Shown: positions 8,883 through 17,500 of the stretch, piece by piece
Layout of the letters: the number at the start of each line of letters is the position of its first letter
Numbering within the stretch: the stretch's first letter is position 1
Origin: a virus
Length of the DNA stretch: 40,016 bases
Direction: 5' to 3' (one strand)
IMG/VR virus record: IMGVR_UViG_3300046007_009977
Span: 1 to 40,016 of that record
Notes under the pieces: generated by a model
Database searches by the model: none
What the model was told of the DNA's origin: nothing
What the model saw: the letters and a program-made list of their open reading frames with translations, nothing else
Program-made: the position numbers and the translations under genes

Positions 8883-9992
8883 ATGAAAAGCAAAAATTTT
8901 AGTTGTTTCGAATACGAACTTACTGAAAGAGAAAAACTACAATCGATGTATGACCAGACGTTCCCAGAGGAGTCTAAAAATATATCAGGTAAGGATATAC
9001 AAAATAACACGTCAGAAAAAATCGTTATCACATCTGTTGATAACGAGAAAGGGGTCGCTTTAGGAGAGACCTCTTTTGGACAGACCATTATAATAGACAC
9101 CAAGAAGGAAGAGAAGAGTATGAGAAAACTCGGATACCCTTCGATGGAGGTTTCTTATGGGCAGATCTTGGATGTTGTAATTACAAAAGATGCAGGAGGT
9201 TCCTTTAATGGCTCTGTTTCTGCTGGATACGAAAAAGCTCTTAAGAGAGAACTACACAGATCTATTAAAGAAGAAGATTGTGCATTTAAAGTTAGAGTTA
9301 AGAATGTTTGTAACGGAGGATTCATGGTGGATCTATCCGGTATAGAGTGTTTCTTACCTGGAAGCTTAGCTGCTGCAAACAGAATAATGAACTTTGCTGA
9401 TTATGTAGGAAGAGACCTAAATGTTATGGTTGAGGTCTATGATCAGAAGCGTGACATCTTTGTTGTTTCATTTAAGAAGTATTTGAGAAAAATAATAGAC
9501 AAAGAAGTTCAGAATCTATCTTTTTCTACTAAATATGAGGGAACAGTTACAGGAGCTTCTAATGGCGGAGTTTTTGTTGAGTGGAACGAAATTTACACTG
9601 GTATAATTCCAATGGATGATTCTAATAGAGAATCATTATCAGTCTATAATGCTGGTGACGCTGTGGAATTCTATGTATTAGACATAAAAAATCCTCAAAG
9701 AATAACCTTATCAGTTACTCAGCCTAGTGAAAAAATGAAAAATGTCCAAGAGATGAAGAATACTTCATCAGAAGTTTTGGGGGAAAATACCGATTTGAAA
9801 ATATATAAAGGAGAGGTTACTAAAATTAAAACCTTCGGTGTTTTTGTTAAAATGGAAAACGGATTAACTGGACTTATCGAAAAAGAAAGATTAGTAGGCT
9901 CTATTAAAGAATATGAGGTTGGAGAATCGGTTGATTTTTCTATCTTGAGTGTAGACAGTTCTACTCTCAAAATACAATTAATAGAAAAATAA
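8883..9992 (+). CDS. S1-domain (OB-fold RNA-binding) repeat protein
   Basis: 369 residues. Three S1-like repeats are visible: about 131-200 (VKNVCNGGFMVDLSGIECFLPGSL), 214-285 (YEGTVTGASNGGVFVEWNEIYTGIIP) and 306-369 (YKGEVTKIKTFGVFVKMENGLTGLIEKE). Each has the G-x-V-x-x-I/A-x-x-x-G-x-F/V-V core followed by a G-hydrophobic-hydrophobic strand. The first matches the GGF-VDL-GI-GFLP pattern of ribosomal protein S1 rather than PNPase or RNase E. Residues 40-125 may hold a degenerate fourth copy. S1 domains bind single-stranded RNA and bacterial S1 helps ribosomes capture mRNA. It lies 56 bp after the giant tail gene and 3 bp before the next gene. A structural OB-fold role in the virion is an alternative. 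Confidence 0.8.
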   Translation: MKSKNFSCFEYELTEREKLQSMYDQTFPEESKNISGKDIQNNTSEKIVITSVDNEKGVALGETSFGQTIIIDTKKEEKSMRKLGYPSMEVSYGQILDVVITKDAGGSFNGSVSAGYEKALKRELHRSIKEEDCAFKVRVKNVCNGGFMVDLSGIECFLPGSLAAANRIMNFADYVGRDLNVMVEVYDQKRDIFVVSFKKYLRKIIDKEVQNLSFSTKYEGTVTGASNGGVFVEWNEIYTGIIPMDDSNRESLSVYNAGDAVEFYVLDIKNPQRITLSVTQPSEKMKNVQEMKNTSSEVLGENTDLKIYKGEVTKIKTFGVFVKMENGLTGLIEKERLVGSIKEYEVGESVDFSILSVDSSTLKIQLIEK

Positions 9993-9995
9993 AAA

Positions 9996-11438
9996 TTGGC
10001 TAATTTACTCAGTAATGATTTTTTCTACTCTGCTAAATTGGGTTTTGAATTTGAGTTCTATAGCAACTTAAACAGAAACGAAATAGCATATGATCTGGGT
10101 AAAGTACTCGGTAAGAAAGTACTTGTCTTTAAAAAGTACCACTCCAATTTTAAACCAACTAAGGATATATTTAAGTTAGAGCCAGATTATTCTGGTGGAT
10201 CTAAAATGGTAGAGTTTATTACTGGACCGCTTCCTTATTTTGAAGCGATAGTAATACTAATAAAAACCCTTAAGTGGATAGACGAGAATGGTTACACAGA
10301 TAAAAAATGTGCTTTCCAATTTGGTATGGATATAGACACTTCCATTTACCCTGATGTTCCTCCTATGTCACAAATGAACATACTCAAGTTTATCCTTGGG
10401 TTTGATGAAAATGTTGTCTATAAAAGATTCCCTGATAGAATGGGATCGCTATATGCTAAGTCTATAAAAAGAATAGTACCATCCAATAAATTTGTTGATC
10501 CTAGTAACATCTCATTTATTGACAAGAATCTTTTTGATGTTCCGTTAGAGAAGAATATGGGGATTAATTTCCTGAAGCTTCCTGATGGATATTTTGAAGT
10601 TAGGTATCTAGGTGGGAAGGATTATCAGAAAAGGTACAATGCCTTAAAGGAAGTTATTGATTATATTATCACATACACCGTAGATGTTTTGAGATTTAAT
10701 CAAGGATTTACTGAAAATGATATTAAAATCCTTAAACTTTTCCTAAGCGAAATATACAAGAATTCATCCACCTTTATAGATGCTGAAACCTTTCAAAAGA
10801 ACTACCCGCATTTAAATGTGATGATTGACCTTAGGTCAGATCCACAAATACTAAAGGCGTTCTTCCTTAATGTAAGGGAAGTTCTATATGATTTAATTGT
10901 GGATAACAATATAAAGGAGGGTATAATTAATTACGATAGTAATCTTGGAAAATTCCAAATCAAGGATGTTAAAACACAAAGAGCTTATCTATTAAAGGAT
11001 TATGATATACTCGAAAGTGAAATATCTGGAAATATTTTAAACTGTAGGATTTTTACTTCCAAGCTTAATGATTGTACAATTGAGGAGTGTGATTTAATCA
11101 CGAATAACGAGATAAATCGATCTAAGGTAATGGTATCAGATCTTTACTTCACAAACACAGTTCACGACACTTATATAGACAATAAGGACAAAGAAATAAA
11201 CTGCGAAGTCTTTGGTGGAATAATTAGATCTGGCTTCATTGGAAAACTTGCTACAATCTCGCCTGAAACAGAAATAGTTAAAGATGGAGATGATGATAAG
11301 AAATTAAAAGGAAGTTCCAAGAAACAGCAATTCCCTAATAGAAACGAAGGAGAAGCACTTTCTAAGCCAGTGAGATTTGGAAATAATAATTCTAAGCCTT
11401 CTGGTATTCCTGGGATTAACTTCAAATCAAATAATTAA
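9996..11438 (+). CDS. amidoligase-like (glutamate-cysteine-ligase fold) protein with beta-helix-like C-terminus
   Basis: 480 residues from a TTG start 3 nt after the S1 gene stop; the TTG is needed because the first motif is at residues 16-21. Seen: GFEFEF (16-21), DYSGG-K-EFITGPL (64-79), CAFQFGMDID (105-114) and a YFEVRYLGG segment near 199-207. This order (E-x-E, D-x-S ... E, histidine-strand region, E-x-R) is that of the GCS/amidoligase superfamily, ATP-dependent COOH-NH2 ligases. The usual His of the third motif appears replaced (FQFGMDID), so activity is uncertain. About residues 340-425 contain short repeated turns (NCRIFTSKLNDCTIEECDL) like a right-handed beta-helix or pentapeptide repeat, then a disordered Lys/Asn tail. 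Substrate unknown; protein or cell-wall modification would be inference. Confidence 0.65.
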   Translation: MANLLSNDFFYSAKLGFEFEFYSNLNRNEIAYDLGKVLGKKVLVFKKYHSNFKPTKDIFKLEPDYSGGSKMVEFITGPLPYFEAIVILIKTLKWIDENGYTDKKCAFQFGMDIDTSIYPDVPPMSQMNILKFILGFDENVVYKRFPDRMGSLYAKSIKRIVPSNKFVDPSNISFIDKNLFDVPLEKNMGINFLKLPDGYFEVRYLGGKDYQKRYNALKEVIDYIITYTVDVLRFNQGFTENDIKILKLFLSEIYKNSSTFIDAETFQKNYPHLNVMIDLRSDPQILKAFFLNVREVLYDLIVDNNIKEGIINYDSNLGKFQIKDVKTQRAYLLKDYDILESEISGNILNCRIFTSKLNDCTIEECDLITNNEINRSKVMVSDLYFTNTVHDTYIDNKDKEINCEVFGGIIRSGFIGKLATISPETEIVKDGDDDKKLKGSSKKQQFPNRNEGEALSKPVRFGNNNSKPSGIPGINFKSNN

Positions 11439-11443
11439 TTAAA

Positions 11444-12223
11444 ATGACTGAAGCGGATTTAATACAGGAAATAAGAGATGATATATCTCACTCTTGTGCA
11501 TTACCATACAACTTAAATGAGCAAGAAATTAAAAGGATTATAAAAAGAGCTAGGGCTTATTTTTATGATAATTATCAATATGCTGTAGAGGATAGGATAT
11601 TCGTATTAGGGAAAGAGCTTTTTGCTACCGCTTCATTTAAAGCCACAAGGCAAATACAAATGCCATCGTGCGTTAGATCTATTTATGAAGTTAGAGAAGT
11701 AAACGGATCTGGCTTAATTGGTACACCAGATAAGGATTTTGGTGATTCTAAATTATTAGGATCAGAACTTATGCTTTCTCCTTTTGCAGGGGATAATCTA
11801 GTTTATAGAACTGTTCTATATTCATTTTTCGATCTTGCTAAAGCTTATCTATTAGAAACATATGCTTTTAACTACAACAAAAACACAAAGAGGCTAACCA
11901 TCTTAGGTAGAGATCCAAATAGAACATATCAAACCGCTGGCGGATCTTCTAGTACTCTTTTTAGTGGTGTTGATGTAGGAGTAAGAGCTTTTATTGATAT
12001 ACCAGAAGAAAATCTATACGATGATGAATTGTTTGTTAGGTTCTGTCTAGCTGAAGCCAAAATAAATATTGGTAGATTACTAGGTACATTCGAATATAAT
12101 CTCCCAGGTGGTGTTAGAGTTAATTATAGCAACATCCAAACAGCAGGAACCACTGAAAAGGCTGAGATTATTCAAATGATAAAAGACGAGAACACACCTT
12201 CATACTTCTTGCAGTGGAATTAA
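11444..12223 (+). CDS. neck protein, T4 gp13-like
   Basis: 259 residues (T4 gp13: 309). The order of features matches gp13: an N-terminal helix pair (LIQEIRDDISHSC, then NEQEIKRIIKRARAYFYDNYQYA) like gp13's LKDVILRRLG / QIYDCIQRALELYGEYH; a strand region ending in PSCVRSIYEVREV; a YRTVLYSFFDLAKAY helix followed by FNYNKNTKRLTILGR, like gp13's tail-proximal segment ending NEQLKVMG; and a C-terminal helix with LPGGVRVNY, like gp13's LPGGVTIDG. In T4 gp13 with gp14 caps the head-tail connector. This comparison is from memory, not a search. It sits 5 nt after the amidoligase-like gene and 38 nt before gp25, away from its usual gp14/gp15 neighbours. Confidence 0.68.
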   Translation: MTEADLIQEIRDDISHSCALPYNLNEQEIKRIIKRARAYFYDNYQYAVEDRIFVLGKELFATASFKATRQIQMPSCVRSIYEVREVNGSGLIGTPDKDFGDSKLLGSELMLSPFAGDNLVYRTVLYSFFDLAKAYLLETYAFNYNKNTKRLTILGRDPNRTYQTAGGSSSTLFSGVDVGVRAFIDIPEENLYDDELFVRFCLAEAKINIGRLLGTFEYNLPGGVRVNYSNIQTAGTTEKAEIIQMIKDENTPSYFLQWN

Positions 12224-12261
12224 TTTATCATGTTATTAATCCTTGGAATATATAGATCAAG

Positions 12262-12633
12262 ATGGCAAGATTTTCTGAAATTTATCCAAGGAATCCAGAT
12301 GATCCTAATTACAAAGAGGGACTTTTACATACCGATGATGAGGTTGAGATCCTTATAGGTATGATAAAAAACTGTATGCTTTCTAGACCAGGAGAGGTTC
12401 TAGGAGATCCTTATTTTGGTATAGATCTGGAGGGTCTTATTTTTGATCTTGAGGTGGATGAAAAAACATTAAATAGAGCCATAGAATTGCACTTAATAAC
12501 ATATGTGCCTCTTGCTTATTCTCTTTTTAGTGTTGATTTTAAGATTGGATTTTTTAAAGGAGAAACAAGAGATGCTTGTGTTATAGATTTTGCAATAAAA
12601 GGTAACCCTATATTGGGAATTAAAATATTATAA
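12262..12633 (+). CDS. baseplate wedge protein gp25 (TssE/gp25 family)
   Basis: 123 residues, close to T4 gp25 (132). The family's diagnostic core is present at residues 42-53: R-P-G-E-V-L-G-D-P-Y-F-G, in which the conserved Arg, Glu and Pro/Phe-Gly connect the wedge to the sheath. The domain then follows the usual pattern of an LIFDLEVDEKTLNRAIELHL helix and closing strands. gp25 joins gp6 and gp53 in the inner wedge and nucleates the sheath. The gp6 gene follows after one base (TAATATG), as expected for interacting partners. Confidence 0.9.
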   Translation: MARFSEIYPRNPDDPNYKEGLLHTDDEVEILIGMIKNCMLSRPGEVLGDPYFGIDLEGLIFDLEVDEKTLNRAIELHLITYVPLAYSLFSVDFKIGFFKGETRDACVIDFAIKGNPILGIKIL

Positions 12634-12634
12634 T

Positions 12635-14332
12635 ATGGATTTATTATCGAAAAATAGAGCAAAGATATCTGATTTATTAGCACAGACTTTTGAGCTAATA
12701 CAGGCAAGATATGGAATGTCTAATCAGCTTTTTACTGTTGCCTCTGTTTGGGGACAGATAATATTTGTTCTAGATAACCTTTCACAGTTTATATTGTTCT
12801 TTATAGAAGATTCAATAACAGAATTAAACATAAACACTGCAACAAGGGAATCATCCATATATGGGTTAGCAGCTTTAGCTGGACACAATCCCACTAGAGC
12901 TATATCTGCTAAAGGTGAGGTTGTTATTAAATGGAACGGTAAAGGATTTGAAGATATTGGAGGTAGTGCAGTTCTTATACCTAAGAATTCTGAGATCAAA
13001 TGTGTAAATAATGGTAAAACATACCTTCTTAAATTTCCACAAGAGTACACGAGATTAAACCTTGACGGAACTTCTAAACTTATTTGCTCGGTAGTCGAAG
13101 GAACCCTTAATGTCAACCAATACACGGGAAATGGAGGAAAGTTACAGAGCTTTAATATTTCATCTCGTGGTACTTCAAGTATAGAAAATTTTGAGATCTA
13201 TGTTAAAGTTAATGGAGTAGAGTGGAAAGCATACGATTCTTTATATGATATCCCTAGAAACGGACTAGGATATATGGTAAAGAGTTCACTTATATCGGGT
13301 ATCGATCTTTTCTTTGGAACTAGTGATTTTGGTTTACCTCCTGCTCCTGGATCTATTATAGAGGTAACTTATCTTGAATCTTCTGGTTCTTCTGGTAATA
13401 TTCTAGTAGATGATTCATCACAAGCTATATTTAGATTCGATTCAGATGGAACGGATTTATTTGGGAACGGAGTAACTTTAGCAGACGTTCTACAAATATC
13501 TTGTACAATTGCTCCGCAGATGGGAGCAAACCAAGAGCCAGTAGATTTAACAAGACTTATAGCACCTAAAACATCTAGAAGTTTTGTTCTTGCAAATCCA
13601 ACAAATTACATAACTTTCTTTGAAAAGTTTGGACAGTTTTCTATAATAGAAGCTTTTACTACCTTCGATGATCAATACATTGATGATGACAACGTCATAT
13701 ATTTAATACTTGTACCAAATATCCAATTAACCCTGAAGAGCAATGAGACATATTTTGATATCCCTGTTTCTAGATTTAAACTAACACAGCCCCAAAGAGA
13801 TAGAATAAATCAACTTCTAGATGAGAGCGGGCAAAAGATAGTTACGACGGAGGTTAAAATATTAGATCCGGTAATAAAAAAATATGTAGTTAATATTTCC
13901 ATTAGTATTTTTGAAGGAAACGATCCTGATACTATAAAATCACAGATAGTAAACACTATGAGTAACTACTTCTTAAATATTAGAAGGAGAGATAAAATAC
14001 CAAGATCGGATTTGATCGCAGCAGTTGAGGAAATAGAGGGAGTTGATTCAGTAGCACTATATTTTGTTGGTGAAGAAAATGAAGCTGCAAAAGCACAAAA
14101 TCCAAATTCACCCGAAATCGGATTCGATGAGTTTGGTGATATAGTAATGGGTAAGGATGAGGTTGTTATTATCTCAGGAGGATGGGAAGATAGGAACGGG
14201 ATATTCTATGATCTTGGAGCAGGAATGACTACCCTTTCATCTATTAATATAGATGTTAGAGCTATAGTTCCTTACACATATAATTCTAGAGTTAATAATA
14301 TAATGAAAAGCTCGCTAAAAACAGGAAACTAA
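12635..14332 (+). CDS. baseplate wedge protein gp6 (gpJ-like)
   Basis: 565 residues (T4 gp6: 660). The N-terminal helical part (FELIQARYGMSNQLFTVASVWGQIIFVLDNLSQFI) followed by TATRESSIYGLAALAGHNPTRA and a beta-rich middle (GEVVIKWNGKG) is the arrangement of gp6/P2 gpJ. The family's C-terminal domain is seen at about residues 385-480 (KYVVNISISIFEGNDPDTIKSQI, RRRDKIPRSDLIAAVEEIEGVDSVALYF). gp6 dimers form the continuous inner ring of the baseplate. Placement immediately after gp25 supports the call. Confidence 0.88.
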   Translation: MDLLSKNRAKISDLLAQTFELIQARYGMSNQLFTVASVWGQIIFVLDNLSQFILFFIEDSITELNINTATRESSIYGLAALAGHNPTRAISAKGEVVIKWNGKGFEDIGGSAVLIPKNSEIKCVNNGKTYLLKFPQEYTRLNLDGTSKLICSVVEGTLNVNQYTGNGGKLQSFNISSRGTSSIENFEIYVKVNGVEWKAYDSLYDIPRNGLGYMVKSSLISGIDLFFGTSDFGLPPAPGSIIEVTYLESSGSSGNILVDDSSQAIFRFDSDGTDLFGNGVTLADVLQISCTIAPQMGANQEPVDLTRLIAPKTSRSFVLANPTNYITFFEKFGQFSIIEAFTTFDDQYIDDDNVIYLILVPNIQLTLKSNETYFDIPVSRFKLTQPQRDRINQLLDESGQKIVTTEVKILDPVIKKYVVNISISIFEGNDPDTIKSQIVNTMSNYFLNIRRRDKIPRSDLIAAVEEIEGVDSVALYFVGEENEAAKAQNPNSPEIGFDEFGDIVMGKDEVVIISGGWEDRNGIFYDLGAGMTTLSSINIDVRAIVPYTYNSRVNNIMKSSLKTGN

Positions 14333-14333
14333 T

Positions 14334-14579
14334 ATGGAAAAGAAAAGCTGGTATGAATTTATAGAATCTCAAAATGATGTAAGATCAAACGTGGGTTTTG
14401 ATTATGAGGGTAAGATATTCGAAAAAACTCTATCTAATCCCGTATTGGGTGGAGATGCTAATAGGATGGACATATTAGCAAGTATAGAAAATGTGATTTA
14501 TTCACTATTTGAAACTACTAAGTATATAAAGAACTATTTTAATTATACTGTTTCTAAAAATAACAAATACGTGAGATAG
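14334..14579 (+). CDS. small conserved-position baseplate-region protein
   Basis: 81 residues, not recognised. The ATG follows the gp6 stop with one base (TAATATG) and its TAG is one base before the next ATG, so it is clearly a translated member of the wedge operon. It is mostly helical, with an aromatic N-terminus (KKSWYEFIESQND) and an amphipathic C-terminal helix (ILASIENVIYSLFETTKYIKNYF). The position between gp6 and the gp7-slot gene suggests a small wedge accessory or assembly factor (inference). Confidence 0.7.
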   Translation: MEKKSWYEFIESQNDVRSNVGFDYEGKIFEKTLSNPVLGGDANRMDILASIENVIYSLFETTKYIKNYFNYTVSKNNKYVR

Positions 14580-14580
14580 G

Positions 14581-17500
14581 ATGGCTTTTCAAAATCTTTT
14601 ATTCTTTAATAAAAAAGGCGACCAATACAACTTCAAATGGAATGGAGATTATTGGGAAGGATCTGTTCTTTTCGAAAAAGTTTCAGAAAGGCTTTTTGAG
14701 ATAGAACACATATTTGTAATAGAGAAATTTCTAGATCTTTCCTCTGATATAAAATACGGATTTCCACATTCTTATGGAGTTAGTCCAGGATCTCCTGTGT
14801 GGAGAACTAGATGGGAATCTAATTACGATGGGAGAACTGATGTTTCTTCCACTATATACACTTATGAGCTGGGTGTTGATGGTGAATTGGATGCTCCTAT
14901 TTTAGTTAAAGCTACGAATGTAGAATTTTATCCAGAGGTTGTAGTTGGTGATACTATATCATCTCCGGAGGGAATAATTATAAGCAGTGATATTAATCCT
15001 GCTTCGATGCAAATAAACATTGCATTAAATTCTAATACCGAAGGAATATACGACAGAACATTAATCCTAGAAGATTATACAGATCCTAATAATCCTGTGA
15101 CTATAATGTCAATAAACTTCCACGGAGAAGTCGAAGGAGAGGACAGTAGATTAGCAGTAATATTAGGTAACTTTGGTAGATCTTTTAATCCAGAGGATGC
15201 TTTAATAGTAAGGGATAGCGACATAAAAGAGGAATTTCCTGATTATGAAATAATAAACAAGAAAAGAAAAGAGCTACTACTTACTGGGGAGACTATATTT
15301 CCCTATTTAGGATCTTATAAATCCCTATTCAATGCCATAAAATTCTTTGGATACTATGACCTTAGAGTAAAGGAGTACTGGTTAAATATTAAAAAAGATG
15401 ACGCTGACACATTAACACCTCTACAACAAAACCAAACAATATTAAATCAGTTATCTCAGCCAAATATAGAAGGGCAAAGTAAGCTTGAGTTAATAAGCAG
15501 TTTAATAAAAGATGAAAACGAGGGTAAGTTTAAACAAGTAGAGGTTTACGGAAAAAATAAAGATGGCACTTTTGGATTAAAAAAACAACTTGATAAAATA
15601 TTCCCGTCTAAGTCTTACAAGAAGACATCTCTTTTTGGCCTTTTCTACGACATAAATAAAGTAGTTGAGGATCAGGACGAGGATCAATACGGCTATCCCA
15701 TTGTGGAAGACAGCTTTTTGTTTAGCCCGGAAGAGGTTCTCATAAAACTTTTTGGCTTAAAAGAAAGACTTAAAAATGATTATCTTCCATTAAATGCTAG
15801 AATAATAGACATTACTGGGGAAGGAATATATTTTAATATCTACAAAACTAGAGGGTGGACAGACTCAGTAGATATAAGCGAGATAAAAGGTGGTATCGAG
15901 GTAGACTTTAGTGTCTTTCCTAATGAGGGATACGTAGAGGATTTAAGACCATTTTATATAAAGCCAAATCAATCTGGAATTTTATATCCAGCGGTAAATG
16001 GAGCTGAGCCGGGTATAAGTTATTATGGTAACACCGTGGATCCATATTCTTTTTTCCAGAAGTATCCAAAAAGTGCTATTCCTGATTTAGAATCTGCAAT
16101 AGTGAGTTTTTATGATGATCAAAAAGCGGGAGTAATGCCTAAGTTTCTTGGTGACGGAGATTATGATCCACCAGGATACAAACTTTTCTCTGATGGCAGC
16201 GATTACGTTTTTCCTGCTGGGTGTCCGATTATAATAAAAAATAACACTTTTAATCTTTCTTGGGAGGAAATAAGCGGAAGCTGGACCTCATTCGACACAA
16301 CTATAACAACTACAAATTTACAAATAGCTAGTTACACAAGTACAGCTTCTTCTAATCCTGGAGGAAATTTACAGACTGCAACAAGCACTGACACTTTTAC
16401 TTTACCTACGACTTTCCCTAGCAATCTAACTATTAACATAGGAACGGGCAACAATTGGTTTAGTACAACCTCTCCACAGATTATTTTAGTAAGAATAGAA
16501 TCTGCAGACAATCCTGGTAACTTAGTTCTTGGGTATTGTAGCTCAGGAGACTACAACACAGTTACCGGGGACTTGTACGTGGAGTTTATGTACACTAGAG
16601 GATCCGGGGAATATTCAAACTGGAAAGTAACTCCTACTAATTTAGGATTTAGTTCTTATGTTTTTGACTACTATGAAAACTTTGTTCATTCTAACGGGTT
16701 TTATTCTTGGGATAGAATACCTTATTTGGACTTTTATGAAATTGAATGGACCATATACAAGGATGATGATGACAAACCATATTTCTTCCAAATAACTGGG
16801 GATCTTCCTGGATTAGATACACTTGTTCATTTTTTACCTTATGATGGGAATTACAATGTTAAGTGCAGGGTTTGGGACACTTTAAATTCCATATCACTTG
16901 GAATAAAAAGAGGCGTAGTAAAAGTAGCAAAAAGAGGAATAGAATTAAACACAATAACAAGATTTAGGGAATCTGAGACTTACAACTGGGACAACATGCC
17001 TCTTAAATGGGATAGTTATTTCTCACAGTGGCTATTCCCTGTTGAGAACACCAATAAAATAATTGATATCTCACAATTCATACAGAGCTACCCTGAGTAT
17101 TCTAATAACTTTGAGGAGGGTCAGCAATGTGAAGTTCTAACCAAACTACCCGAAATAAAATCCACTTCAATTTTTGATGTTGGTGTGGATGAGATTTCTA
17201 TATCAACAATAGCTAGTAATTACAATGGTAGCGGTTACGATTTAGCTACTGTGACCACTTTAACACCACACGGATACACATCAGGAAGCAATGTTTGGAT
17301 ATACGATTCTACTGGAGCACCATATGGACAGTATCCTATAACAGTAACCGGAACAACAACTTTCCAAATTCCTGAGATAGAGGTTACTCCAATATCTGGG
17401 GGATATGTTTACGGTTCTGGTACAGTTAAAATAATTGCAGATTCTGTCGAAATTGCTTCCTGTAATTTTCAGGGTGATCTTAATGCTACGTGTAGTTTAC

